Origin: Climacteris rufus
Lineage: Eukaryota; Chordata; Aves; Passeriformes; Climacteridae
Direction of reading: 5' to 3'
NCBI GenBank assembly: GCA_013398175.1
Contig: VZRZ01000387.1
Span: 57,794 to 121,793, forward strand
DNA length: 64,000 nt
Shown here: in pieces, positions 12,345-25,788 of the stretch
Layout of the letters: each line of letters starts with the position of its first letter
Numbering within the stretch: position 1 is the stretch's first letter
Translations under genes and position numbers: made by a program
The notes under the pieces: generated by a model
Seen by the model: only the letters and a program-made list of their open reading frames with translations
The model's database searches: none
Told to the model about the DNA's origin: nothing

Positions 12345-15149
12345 TATAAAAAAAAATTACAAAAATTTTGTACATTTTTGTACATTCCATGCAAAAGAAT
12401 TTAGAAAAGATAATGGCTTTGGGTAAGTGTTAGTGAGGAGGAAACCATGAAGCCTGTAGTAGTACAGGTTTACTGTAGAGTTGTGTTTGGCCAGTGGAGC
12501 TCTTTGCTACTGGTTGTGGTGCTAAATATAAGGGGGAGGGGTTTTAAGCATGGCTCTTGAAACACAAGCTGAATTTTCTTCCTTGTAGTATGGAAAAAAA
12601 AAATATTTTAATGCAGGTTACTTGAGAGTAGAAATCCAGGAAAAAAATCCAATCAAATGTGACTTTTTTTACAGCTCCCTCCACCATATTTCTGTTTTTC
12701 CATGTTGTATTCTTCCTTTTTTAGTTTTTCTGTCTAAAATGATGCTCCAGATTCTCTTATGGAACACTGAGCTTTCCTCCTCTCCATTTGTTCCGGCTTA
12801 ATTTATAAAGTTTGAATAAGTGCTACAAGAACATATAAGCTAATGATTTTCCTTAACCATTTTCTTCCATCCTTCAGATGTATCTGGAATATCACATGTT
12901 ACAGAAAATTCATTTTGAAATGAATGAGCTGGGCTGGACTATATAAATTTCTTAACTACTTGGATATCAGCTGGAGGAAAAATCATGTCAGGTCATCACT
13001 GGAAACTTCTGGCACATCTCTGCTTTTCATTAACTTTTAGTTCTCTTAAACTTTCTCGTTTTATTAGAAAATAAGAGATACTAAGTAATTGCAAAAAGGG
13101 GAATGCCATGGCGGTGCTGTTAGAAGTGTTGTTGAACTGTACAGCTGTGGTACTGGGGGTTACTAGAGATGGAATATGTCTGGTGCATGGCATTTGTAAC
13201 ACCCCAAAAGTTATTGCTGAAGTCCTGCATAAGTTTTTAATATTTGTAATCATATGCCTACACAATATTAATACCAGGTTAGATTTACGGGGGTTTTGTG
13301 GTTTGTTGTGGTTTTTTGTAAGTATTTTTTTTTGTTCCTTAACTGTTATGTCTCAGAAGACTCCACTTACTTTTATTTAAATTATGACCAGACATGATGG
13401 GTCTTACATTATTATGACCAGCCCTTCAGCTGAGGTCAGAAGTTATGAGTGTCTTCAGCTATTTCATCAGCTCAGTGAACTTGGAGAAAGCAGATACTCT
13501 CTCTTGCAGTTTGTTAATCACTGAAGAACACAAAGACATTGGTGATGCTGAACAGCCCCAAGTGTCTCATTGCGCTGTCTACATGTTGTTGTAGTTGTAC
13601 CCATCTTTGTTCATTTTGCTTTCTTCTGCTTTTTTAACCTAGTGACAATTCCTCTCCTTCCTTGTCCTCTTTCTAAATGTACCCTGGTAGGCTCACAACT
13701 TGCTTTCTAGAGCCTGGCCACCTTCTTAGGTCTGGGGCTTGCTAAGGAATGGGTTAGGAGTGAAGAGGGAAAGAGAGATGAGTTTTGGTGTCATCTCCAT
13801 CTAATTCTGCAAACTGAATTCTGTTATTTCTTACACTGGTTTGTTGCGTTTGGGATTTTGTATTTTAAAATAATTTAGGTATTTGTAAGGTAGCAGAAGA
13901 TGAGACACACTTAGACTAAAAGGAAGTGACTGAATTATCCAGATGGAGCAGATGGTATTTAGTGTGAGTTCAAAGTTGTGCTGAAAGAACGGGGGAGATG
14001 GTTACAAGAGCGGAGTGAGATTTTACATATGTGTATGTGTGTGTAATAATATTTTTTTAAAAAAATTGCTATGCTAGTCAAGTCTGAAACCTCTGTGTTG
14101 AAAAGCTACTTTTGTCTTTTTTTTCTTACCCCAGAATTCCTTAACTTGACTGTTGGTATTGGCCATAACTTCTCCACCTTCCAGAAGAGATACTTTTAAT
14201 TGCTGGAATCTGTGGAATATGTTTTTTTAAATTCTTTAAGACAATGACTTCTACCACAAGTGATATAAATTTGGTAATTTTAGATATTATATTGATATTT
14301 AGCTTTGTCTTCCAAATCTAAATTAAGTGCAATACTTTGAATTTTAGCATAAGTAGGAATAGAATTTTATTTCTGCTACCAATGTTGTCCTTGCTGACAC
14401 GGTACAGAATATGGTACATGAAATTAAGCCACATCCTTACATAGGGAAAATTGTTAAAGTTAGAAATATTGCATTGGCCAGCATAATTGGGCTCTGCTTA
14501 ACTGATCTAGAGCAATAAGTAGGTATTGTTTGGGATGAACATTCATTTATTCTTCTCACCGTTGCTTCAGCTGGTGAGGGGCCTACTATAAATATTCTTG
14601 ATGTGATGTTTAAGGTGATGGAATTGAATCTGGCATGAAACTCTAAGCAACAGTTATTGAAAGAAATATTCCCTTTTGATTATAATGTAATAAATAAACC
14701 TCCATGGTTTTCTTTACTAAGCTATTACGGCATTCTGATTTTTTCTGTTGTCTTTTCATTAAAATTTCACGTTTGAAACACAGTTACAATTACACAGTGC
14801 AGAGTTCTTTCACTGCAGGAGGTGAACCATCCAGGTTATTCTGACTGGGCTTCTTTCTTTAGTAGGAGTTGCAAGCAGCCATGTTCTCTGCTTTAATAGT
14901 TCTACCTGCAGGTTAGTCTGGGAGTCAGTTACTATTTGAAAGTGTGGCTTCTGAGTTTTCCAAAGTTTTCTTTTCTCATCTGGGGAGATCTTCTTTTGCT
15001 TCCAAAGTGATTTGTTAATCTTACGGTAGCTTGAACAGATGTTTTATTTCAAGGTTACTGGCTTCTCCCGCTTCTTGTGTAAGTAACAGACAGTTAATAT
15101 AAACAGCCCCTTCCCCTTGGAAAATCCTTTGGATTGCCTTGAGGTGAAA

Positions 15150-15193
15150 GGGAAGGGAGGGGTGTTTTCTTGGGGAGGGGAGGGAGGCAGGGG
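15150..15193 (+). other. Candidate G-quadruplex tract
   Basis: Within 44 bases there are seven runs of three or four G (15150-15152, 15155-15157, 15159-15162, 15172-15175, 15177-15180, 15182-15184, 15190-15193). Most loops are one or two bases, with one 9-base loop. This meets the usual four-run rule for a G-quadruplex several times over on the plus strand. It is strikingly G-rich for this AT-rich neighbourhood. Confidence 0.6.
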
Positions 15194-18100
15194 CAGAATT
15201 GTTTGGTTTTAAATAAAATAGACATTTGAGATATGCTTGATGTTATGTTTACTGGAATTATCTCTCAGCACTAGGATATGCTGGAGAAGGACTATCACCA
15301 ATTAAAACACTATGTAGTGGTTGCTTTAAAAAAAGTGCTTGTATTGATTTTGTTCCCTTCACATTGTCACATATATGTAGGGACCAAAGAGGTAGGTTCT
15401 GTCAATGGTTCATGGGAGGACAGCATTGGAAAAAAGATGACCAGAAGCTTCTCAACTATTGCTATTTAGGTTTTTGTTATATTCTAAGAAGAGACCAAAA
15501 AAGCCTGAAAAACATTACCTGGTGTTTTCTGGCAGGCTTGCTGAACATCCAAGTCCTAGGTAGGAGGGCCAGCTTCTATGGTATTCCATCAAAAAGAAAG
15601 CTGAAAGCAAAGCTTCTAGTAAATTTGTAAAAGGCAAGTGTTTTTCCTGATTGTTGGTAACTGTATGGACTACTTGTCAATTTTTGTGTTGAAGTCAAAG
15701 ACCATCTCTCAGCCACCTCTACAAATGATCTCTCCACCTATATCAATCTGCTTCATTGAAATAGTTCCATTCTGGCCTTTCCTGGTGGAAACACAATTTG
15801 TCACTGGAAGGTTTGCGGACATTGCTAGCCATGAAGCAGTAGGACAGCATTTTGGGGTTAGTCACTGTTCAACCATCTTTCATTTGCTGATATCTCGCTA
15901 TGATGATTCAAGATCTCTCTCCTTTAAGGCTTACACACAATTCAAATTGAATATTATTGCAATAGATTAATAAAGAAGACCCAACTAGAATATCATGAAA
16001 CTTTTTTCATTTGCTCCTAACAGTCCTCATACAATGCTTTCTCACTAATAATTTTAAGGACTCTTGTTACTTGCACAAGTTTTCTGTCTCAATTTAGTTT
16101 CTCTTAGGGTGCAGACTCCAATTAGGTGAGAGGTATGTGGTGTGAAATGTGAAAGAAGCTTGATATCAAGGAAAAAAATGAATCTCCAGTTTCACTGAGG
16201 TCAGGTGGTCATGGAGCAGACAGCTTTCTCTATCCTGAAATCTGCTCATGCCACTGCATATACCACTTGCTATATGTACTGAAGACAGACAGTCAGTTCT
16301 AGGAGATTTGCTTTCAGGAAAGGATGATATGCAGAGCTGTCTTACACTTGAGGTTTTTGCTGGCCTAAACTCTCCCTGTTTTGCAGTAACATCTAAAGTC
16401 TGCTGACTAGTTCTGCTGAAAGTGTATCATTCCTAGACTTTTGAATGGTAGTTTCTCCAGTGGGACACTTTTCTTTCACTTTTTAATAAAACAATTTAGT
16501 TGCCTGCAGAGATGCTCAACTGTGGCTCAATTTCCCAAAAGAGGGAAGTGACCCCTTTCCCAAAGTCTTTACTGTAAGACACAGTCCTGGTAGGTGACAT
16601 TATCCCAAGTGCTCTACAAACAGAAGTCATGCAATAACGCTGCTGGAATGCTGGAGGCGCAGAAAGAAGAGCCAGAGGCAGCTGTTCAGGTTCAAAGGAA
16701 AGAAAGGAAGGGGGCAAGACCCACCTTCTTTAATCTTATATACCCTTTTAGAAATCACTAGTCATTGCAGGAAATCAGTTCTTCCTCCTTCAACTACAGT
16801 GGTCAAAGAAAATGTCCATCAAAGATCTGTGTCCATGGGAAAGGAATGCATATGATAAGATAGTTCTACAATAACATGGCTATGTTTACAGAACAATAAC
16901 CTTGAGAACTAGCTACTATGAAATAGTTATTTTCAACAGCAAAGAGCAAGGCAACAATGCAATAGTTTCTTTTTCAAAGAGTATGCAGAACAACACAACC
17001 TCCCCCTCCCCCCAAACACACACACCACCCTTGCTGATAAAGTGAATATTTAGGTAAAGCTGGAATCTGGATATATCTAAGCCTTTCTTAAAGTTCATAC
17101 TGACTTAATCATCTTTAGAAGAAAGCATTAAAAAAATATCCATTAAGTGTTGTTTCCTTTCTTAGGAATGGATGTGGCCTTGGTCTAACCAGAAACTCTG
17201 TTTAATCCTCAATTTGGAGACTTTTCATTATTGGAGGTGCTGAGGTTTGTGTTTTGATTCTGTCTCCAGGAAGGAATTTGCACCAATTCTTCAGGACTGG
17301 CATAAGCTCCACTGTGGCAGTATCACCATCAGAGGTCCTCAGGGATCTCTCTGGTACAAAAGATAGATGTGAACTTCTGTTCTCATCTGTGGAAAGAAAG
17401 AACAGTGGTTTATAGAGACATTTAACTGGGAAAGGTATGTCATAGAGTTTAATAAACACCTCTGTGAGCAATAGCAACCTTCTGCACTGGTTGTGGGGGG
17501 TACTGTAACATTCTCTGAAATGCTGAAAGTACTTAAGCCTTGCCTTTGATCCTTTTCCTTCCAAGTCCAGTATGCTGCTTTCAGCAGCACTTTTGACACT
17601 CTAACACTTTTGACACACCTAACAAGGTGGTCTCTCTTTTTTGTTCTATGTTTTGTCTAGCCTGTCTTTTACACACTGGAACCAAAGCTTTCAGGCATCT
17701 CTTAGGCCTCTCTGTCCTGAGACTGCATTTTGAGGAGATTGCCCCAAACATTAAAATTGTTCCTTCCTTTTTCACCTATGAAATGAAATTATAGTTAGTC
17801 AAGGGTTTGAAGTTTAAGTCTCTTTCTTTTCTTCCAATGATTACTACTATATTTAAAAAAAAATATTCATTTTTTTGGTGTCCGATTGCCTAATCACTCA
17901 TCAATCAAAGAACAATGAAGTGTGAAATTATGAACAAAGAGCAAAATCTGTAGTGCTCACTGATCTCAGTGGGTAGTTTGTGGTGTGCTGCCTGTTGCAA
18001 AACATGTCTTGGCCCTGGCTATGCAATGTACAACACTGGACTGCTTGAGGCCTGAGTGCAGTAAAGAGCAGCGAAAGAGAGCCTTCTTCTATGGGGCATA

Positions 18101-19085
18101 TGGCAGAAAAAGGAGAAGAGATGAAGGGAAAACCAAGTTTATGCTAGGTAGGCAGCAGCAAAAACAATGGTCCATTTGTGAAGAGTGTATTGCTAGAAGG
18201 GCTGACTGGGGCATCTGGGGTTTGAGATGGGACGTATTTGCTTAGCTTGGGTTGGGAGATTAAATTGTGACAGATGGCTCACATGGTTTTCTAATGCAGG
18301 AGAAGGCATGCAGCACGTCTGTGTTTGTGTGAGAGAGCGCCAGAGCTTGGAGGATTGATTATGTGCGAGAAGCTTAACATGTGAGCATAGTGTTTGTGGG
18401 CAAGCATGCAAAGCCAGGAGTGGCTGTGTCAAAGGACCTGTGTGTGAGAGAACTTGTCTAGCTGGTGTATATATGTACACAAGGGATATTCTCGTGTTGA
18501 TGTTGTAGTAAGAGAGGACCTGAACATATTTGTGTAGGCTGGTTTTGTTGTGATTTTTTTTTTTTTTGCCAAAGCTGATGTAACTTGCATTACTGTAAAA
18601 ATATCGATGCTCCAAAGTTGTATTTCCTTGCTGAAATGTTCTTTCCTGCAAATATTAGAAGTTCTTGAAACATTGTTATTTTTAATAAAGCATTCTGTCA
18701 TAGCACATAAAAATTTCTCTTCTGATTTTTTAAAGTAGAAGGAAGCCAAGTTTTGCAGTACATACCTAAGTCATAACATATAGAAGGCACTTAATTTGTG
18801 GACCATTACAACATACTTTGTGTCATGTTATGGCCAAAGGCTGTGGCTTAATTTATCAAAAAAGTATTGTAATCACATTGAAATGCACTTCCTGAACCCT
18901 CTTACTGTTTTTTTTTATGGTCTGACTTATTTATTTATTTACTTTATTTTTACAGTAAGAAAACAGTCAAGTCTGTGCATTTACTGGGCACAGTGGACAA
19001 AGATCTGGTATTGCTAACAATCTGTCAGGAAATTATGGTTCTATTCAGAATTTTCCAGACATGTTATAAAGTATAGCTGTGTATA

Positions 19086-19107
19086 TTATTATTATTGTTG
19101 TTGTTGT
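19086..19107. repeat. Compound ATT/GTT trinucleotide microsatellite
   Basis: About four ATT units pass directly into about four GTT/TTG units. It is short and probably polymorphic, with no sign of function. Confidence 0.8.
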
Positions 19108-22100
19108 ATTTAATTTAGCTGGATTACTTAGCAAATAATATAAATCAAGGTTTGACCAGTACTGCTGTGGCCTAAAAATGATGGTGGAGGATGATCAGGA
19201 TTGTGCCAAAGCTTTACAACAGCCTCACAGCTGTGCTGTTCAGTCAGAATACTTTAGAAGAGCAAAGGCAAATATATCAAAATTGGACAAACTTAAGAGT
19301 ATGTCTTAGCAAAATCAGTTTCATGTTATTCTCTTTTCCTATAGTTTTTCTTGTGTGTTTTATCATCCTTTTCAGGTCTCTACTCTCCTCCTCATCCATG
19401 GTCAGAGCACTAAACTGTTGTTTGGGTTGGGATTTTTTTTTGCTTTTTGTTTGGTTTTTTTTTGTATTGTAGGGCAGCCTTTGATGAATTTGCTCTCTTA
19501 CAACAAGTTCACTGCAACAGACAAGAAATCTATGAAAAGTTGAAACTCCATCCTAGTACTAAGAGCCTAGTTGCAGACATTACTCTAGGAGCAGCTTGTT
19601 GGGAGTAGGAAACTGAACATTTTTTAAGGATGGCCTCACTTTGGCTCTCAGCTTACTGAACACATTGTAAACTTTTTTATTCTAATATATATAAAAATAG
19701 TGTGCCAAGAACAGCCAGAGAGAGAGGTGTTGAGCTTGAAGTTAGGCTATTCTTTTTTTAACTTATTAGATTGTCTGACACATTAGGGGAATGTGTTCTG
19801 CTGCAGTCATACTGCTCCCCCATCAACTTTATCCTGCAAAGCTGGCAAAACCGTTCAGTGGGAAACTGCCAGGTCAGAGTTGGGTGTGATGGAGAAATCA
19901 CGTGGGGGGGTCCATAACTATCACTACCTCAGGAGTGTCCTTACAAGCTGCTAGGAACAGGCAGATCCTGGGAAAATTATGTTGTAGTTGAGAGGTAGGA
20001 GGAAAGGCCTTGACTATTCAGGGATGAAAGAGTTGATGCTGGACAGCAGGTATGATAACCCTACTGTTTCAAGTGGTCTTGGATCCTCCCAAAGAACAGG
20101 CAAACAGTTCTTACATGGGGAAAGAGAATTACAGGAGTAGCTCCTGATGCTACTTTTGATGAATTTTTAGTCTGGAGCAGAATGATGTGAACCTGGCACC
20201 ATGATGTTTCCATATATCCATGTGAATTTATAGTGTTTGCTTGTCATAGACTATAAACCTTCCTAGGACATAAGAGTTGTCAAAGAGCTGTTCTCATTTT
20301 AGTCCTTTGCTGTGAAGTTACTTTGACTCTTAATTGCTAAATTACTTTGCATGCATCCATGCTATTGGAAAGTCAAAGAAAACAGAGAGAATAAACTAGT
20401 TTTCTATCATATTTCCTTTTTTTTCCCCTAGTTAATTGTGTCACTATTAGGTTGTTTTGCACCTTTTAGTTATTTTTTTCCTCTTGCTTGCAGTCTTTCG
20501 GACTGTCTAGTTACTCTGCTGTGATTAGTGACATGTGGCCTGGAAGAGTTAAGTGATACTTCATTTGAGTATTGTTTATAATGGTTCTGTCAGAAGACTG
20601 GTGCTCTGTAGGGGTCTGTCTTGTCTCCCTTCCCCCATTAGAAAGTATGCAAGTTACTATTCTTCAAGTTTTAAGAGTAAACTTCTAAGATCAGAAATGT
20701 GTAGGCTTTATCTTACTCTGGGATTCTCTGCTGCAATAGTGTCCTTCTTCATGTATTTGAAGATATGCTATTGTTCTGGTGTAGAGTTGAATTTCTGTGA
20801 ATTTTGAGTGGAAGAGTTTGGAGTTGGTCTGAAAATTACCAGAGCTTTTTCTGAATGACTCTGTGGCTACATGTTACTCTCTTGAGTCTGTGCCTTACAG
20901 GTGCTTTCAGTGTTTTCTTATGCATATGTCAGCAGAGCTTACACGCTGTAGCTGTGAATGTCAATGCGCAGTTAGACTTTATGCAAATTGCGTTTGACTC
21001 CAGTTTTGAAAATCCAGAAGCTTTTTTTCTCCTTTACCTATAAATCCTTATTTAAAAACATTTTAAAAAAACCTGAAGTCCTGTTAACTCAAAAGTGTTG
21101 GTTTGATTTTTTTTCCTTTTTCATTCTGAAATGCCTTCGTAGATTGAGACTGGTCTTTGTGGCTTTTTGATAAATGGCAATTGTGTTTACTTAGCTGTTG
21201 CTCAGTAGTGTTACCTGTTTCTCATATGTCTGATACATGAGGTTCTCCATCACTCTTATGTTCCAAAGCTTGATAAACCAAATATTTTCAATTTCAAATT
21301 CAGCCAATTCTTTTTATCACAATCGGGACTAGTAAAATTTGCTGAAGTAAAACAATGATGACTTTGATTTCAAGTTAGATGACAAACTTGTGCCCCTTCG
21401 AGAGCAGCTACTGGGATCTTGCCAGTGTTTAGCCCTTATGAGTTAGAAGGGAGCATTAAACTGTTTTTGTTTTTTTTTTTCTATCGATCTGTGGAATTAT
21501 ATTGGAAAAAAATTTGAGTAGCTAAGCCAGACAAATGGCAGTTTTGTAAGTTTTGTATACACCTCTTCTCCTCCTTTTCTGTTTTCAAAATTATGGCTCT
21601 TTTTTCTTTTTCCTTTGGAGGGAAGACTTCTCCTAGAATAACATAATACATGATGATTTTACTGTCGTTACAGTGAATCAATTAGAAATTTCAAAAATTC
21701 AGTCATGCAAAATAAGGTGGCATTTCAGGGTAAGACAAAAATATAATAAAGCATGAGAGCTGTTAGCACAAAGTACTAGAAATTATACAGGAAAGAAGTA
21801 TTTCCTTGAATGTGGGATTAAAGCTGACTGCCTGGACATGCTTGAAGATATCTGTAAGATTAAAACTCATTCAAAATTCTAAGAACTTGCCCCTGCAGTT
21901 TTTGATCTGGCTTTGTTATAGGAAAAGCATGGGCAAGCTTCTTTTAAAACCAGACATCTTATGCACATTCTCACATAGGATGAAATATTTTATAGTTCTC
22001 AGTTAAAAAGTAAAATAAGATCTGATGTTATTGGATATGTGTCAATATAGAAGCCTTAATGCCCTAAAATAAAACCTAGACTCTGAAATATTTTTGTTCA

Positions 22101-24061
22101 TACCGAGTAATTGTCTATCTTACAGTTAGCTAACAGAATGCCTTGGGAGTAAAGACTAGTGCTCAGAATAACCATATGTGCATTGGTCTCTGTTAATTGT
22201 AAAAGAATAAAGTTTTCATATTTGCATAGTTGAATTGTTAAATGTTCCAGTAGAGGCTCTGAAACAGCAGTGAAATGTAAAATCTTGAGTCTGGTGTTTT
22301 TGGCATAGACTTTTGTAGAATTAACTTTTCTCCAAATCAGTGTAGACTGTTTTTGAATGTAATGCAAGTTAACAGTTTTGTTAAGTTTTGATTCAGGTTC
22401 TCATTGCCCTAGAAGCCTACTAAAAGATTCTCAGAACATGCTCTTTATTAGTGATGGCCGTGTCACAGCGGGGCACGAGCACTTGTCTTTGAATTTGTTC
22501 CCCTGTGACGGGAAGTAGTTACAATGAGAGGCTAGTTCCTAAACTACCAAATAGGCTGTTTTGAGAGGTGGTGCTTGGCTCAGGAACGTTTCTTAGGAGG
22601 AAGTATGTTTTTCAGTTGTCTCTGTGTTCTTCTCCCCTCTTCTCTTGCTTGTGTAGAGTGACTTCCCTGAAGGCAGGGCTGGTCAGAGGACCTGTGAGAT
22701 AGTTTCATAGACTTTCAGCTGCATGGCAAAGCCAGGATTGTCTTGGATTGTTTTTTTCAGAATGTACTTGCTTTCATCTTGACATGCCCATCCTCGTTTC
22801 TAGTGCCAAACAAAGCACACCTAGTAGAAGTTACTTGCTGGTTCTGTTCTTCCAGTTGCCTCCAACCACAGTGTTCTGTGGTATTGCTCTAATTTTGGGT
22901 CATTCTTTGCTGCCAGGGAACTTCCTCTCCTCTGTGAAATGTACCAAACGGATGCTGGATATCTAGGTAACAACAGGGAAGTTTGCTTTGGGAGAATCTA
23001 TGTAACATCAAAAAGGGAATTTAATTAGTATATGTAGGAAAAATGCCATTTCCCTTAGGAAAAGGTTACACTGATTTTATTAGGCATGTAACCAATACGG
23101 TTCTGTACACATTATTGGACAACATTGTTGTTAAAGTGGCTTCTAAAATTAGTGTAATACTTTTAATTATGCTTCAATTTTTCAGACAGAAGAAAACAGA
23201 GTTGTTCTGCTGATGTGAAGGCCTGAAAAAAGATTTGATTTTTCTTTATTATCTACCTCCTTTTTTTCTTTCCTTCCAGCTTCTGGGAGGAGAGGAAGGT
23301 TTTCTGTCTAAATGCTGTTTCTAAGGACCAAAAAAATGCCTGCAACTTCAACTGTTTCTACTTACTCATGTTAAGTATCTGAGGGTTTTCTTGTCAATGA
23401 ACATTTCAGACAGACCTTAACTGTGTTTTTAAAGCTTTTACAGCTAATAATAATAATGAAAAAAAAATCTATATGACCTGAACATTTAAAATCATTATCT
23501 TTTATCCACTATGGTCTTAACATATAAGGCTTTCAAGACAGAAGTATCCTCATGCTAGAGAAAAACTTCTATCAGTTTCTAATTAGTCAGCTGTGCTTAA
23601 AGACAAAAATATTACATATTGTAATATGCACCTAATCATAAAACTGTAACCATTGTATTATGAAGGGAAGTGCTCATATGGCAACAGACTGTTTAAGATA
23701 GCTGTTAAGCTCAAATTCTGTTATTCTAATTTTTAATTTTTATGTGTTATATGAGGGTTTTGTCCACTTTCTCCCACAACTGAGATTGGTTATTAAGAAA
23801 GTGGTTCACACCCTTAATATATAAACGAGGCAAGAACTTTATCATTTTGGGGCACAAGTTGCTAATGATGATTCTCATATCTTCCAGTTTACTGATGTCT
23901 CACTGTAAGACATTTAATCATAGCTGGTCAGCTTCGGTTCCTTTGTATTTAGTGGAGAATATTTTCAGTGAGACACAGGCCCCACCAGATGGTGATTCAT
24001 CTAATCTATTTTAGACACCTATTTTAAGACAAGATGAATCATCCACTGAAGGAGCCTTTTT

Positions 24062-24590
24062 CATAGAATCACAGAAAAATTTAGACTAGCAGGGCCCTCT
24101 CAAAGTACTGATCCAACCCCTTGCTCAAATCTTGGCAAACTTCCAAGTTAGATCAAATTGCTGAGGGTCTATCCAGCTGAGTTTTGAAAATCTCCAAGGA
24201 TGAAGAGTTTGCAGCCTCTCTGAGCACCTTTATTAGTGCTGAACCACTTTGATTAATTTTTTTCCTTATGTCTGATCAGAATTTCCCACATCACGATTTG
24301 TGACCATTGTCACTTCTTTTGCTGTGCACCTTTGAGAAGGCTCTCATGCTGCCTTCTCTACAACTCGCTTTTAGCTTGTTGAATTCAGCAATTGGCTCTT
24401 GGCTTTCTCCTTTCCAAGCCAACCTAACCCTGTTCCTCTAGCCTCTCCTTGACATATCTTCTAGCACCTTCAGCTATTTAAGTAACAGTCTTAGTCATTT
24501 AGTGCTCCGCTACTGTACTTTCTCCAGTTTGTCAACACTGCGTTGTATTGATGTCCTGTTCTTGCAGAGCTGCTAACCTGTTTAACCAAC
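24062..24590 (-). mobile_element. CR1 LINE, 3' part, minus strand
   Basis: Read on the minus strand this is the 3' end of a CR1 element. It contains the CR1-typical stretch corresponding to 'gagaggctg...tccttggagattttcaaaac' (plus-strand 24180-24225), followed by the 'ggatca...ccctgctag' block. It ends with the octamer-type tail ATTCTATGA (plus-strand catagaatcacag at 24063-24075). Divergence is high and it is 5' truncated, as most CR1 copies are. It faces a second CR1 copy at 24850-25788 in the opposite orientation. The inner boundary near 24590 is approximate. Confidence 0.85.
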
Positions 24591-24849
24591 TCATACGGAT
24601 TTTTCTTTTTCTCTCTCTCTGCTGACTACAAAGGAAGCCAATAGTGACTAGCTTAATGCTAAAGTTAAGTCATGTAAATAACAGTCTAAAAGCTGATTTC
24701 TAGATTAAATGTTAAATTTAGATATGCTGCTGTACTTGTAGCCTTAACCTTGAAATTCTGCCTGCTTATTAAATGCTCAGAGTTTGGCTGTACCAGATGG
24801 ATAGGTTCTCAATAATGAGTCTGCTTGAACTAAGTATCACAAGGGTCTA
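24591..24849. other. Spacer between opposed CR1 copies
   Basis: About 260 bases with a CT-rich patch (24600-24622) and no frame or repeat I recognise. Part of it may be diverged CR1 sequence belonging to either neighbour. Confidence 0.4.
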
Positions 24850-25788
24850 TTCTGACACCTGCTATTGAATATCTTTGGCAGAGACCTGGAGGGGATGATG
24901 GAAGGCTTACTCTTAGTTTGCAGGTGCTACCAAACTGTAGGAACCAGTCAATATGCTTAAAGGCAGAGCCACCATCCAGGGACCTAGACAGGCTGGATGC
25001 ATGGGCCATCAGGAGCTTTATGAAATTTAGCAAGGACAAATGCCAAGTCCCATACCTGGGGAGAAACCCTGCCTTGGAACCATACAGGCCTGGGAACAGC
25101 TCAGCAGAAAAGAACCCACTGGGTCTGGTAGACAACAAACTCAGTATCAGTCAGCATTGTGTCCTGGCAGTGGAGACTGCAGCCAGCAGCATGCTGGGCT
25201 ATTAGTAACAGAAATATGGCATGTAGGTACAGGGATGTGATTATACCCCTCTACTCCAGCTGCCCCTGGAGTACTGTGTCCAGTTTTGGATCCCCAAATA
25301 TGAGAAGAACATTGCTTAAATTGTAGTGAGTTTAGAGGACAGTCAGCAAGAGATGGCTGGGGCCAGAGCACACGGCATGTGAGGAGAGACTGAAGGAATT
25401 GGGCTTGTTCAGCCTAGAGAAGAGGTGACTTCAGCTGGAACTAAGAGTAGCCCACCAATTTCTAGAGGAGGTTATTGAGAAGGTGGAGCCAGGTTCTTCA
25501 GAGAAGTGCATGGCAGAAGGACAAGTGACAGTGGACCTAAGTTGTAACAAGAGGTTTAGATTGTCTGTAATGAAAAGCTTTTTCACTCCGAAGCCAGTCG
25601 AGCAATGAAGAAGGTTGCTCAACTGTTCAACTGTTCAAGAGATTGTTCAACTTCCACCATTGAAGGTTTTCAAGACGTGACTGATAAAACCCTGAGCAAC
25701 CTGGTCTTAGATTCTGTTTTGACCAAAAAGCTGGACTAGAAAACTCCAGAGATCCCTATAACCTGAATTATTCTATGATCCTATGAAT
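24850..25788 (+). mobile_element. CR1 LINE, C-terminal reverse transcriptase and 3' UTR, plus strand
   Basis: The translated stretch at 24918-25205 carries the CR1 pattern after the reverse-transcriptase palm: 'DLDRLDAWAIRSFMKFSKDK' then 'LGLVDNKLSISQHC'. Downstream the nucleotide sequence follows the CR1 end, with the 'ggagtactgtgtccag', 'ggcttgttcagcctagag' and 'ttgaaggttttcaag' type blocks. It finishes at 25770-25788 with the tail 'ttctatgatcctatgaatt', a decayed (ATTCTATG)n repeat. The frame breaks at a stop near 25204 and by several indels, so it is inactive. It is 5' truncated at about 24850 (approximate). Confidence 0.9.

Larger units (their letters stand above)
12345..24061. other. 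Gene-poor intronic/intergenic DNA
   Basis: AT-rich sequence with no supported gene. It contains a G-rich quadruplex candidate (15150-15193), a C/AC-rich patch (about 17000-17028), a T-run near 18556-18567, an ATT/GTT trinucleotide run (19086-19107) and scattered T- and A-runs. An 8-bp AT hairpin at 23609-23627 is within chance expectation. No CR1 or other named repeat was recognised until 24062. Confidence 0.5.

Noticed and set aside
12158..12426. Frames running through the gap
   Set aside because: They exist only because N is translated as X.
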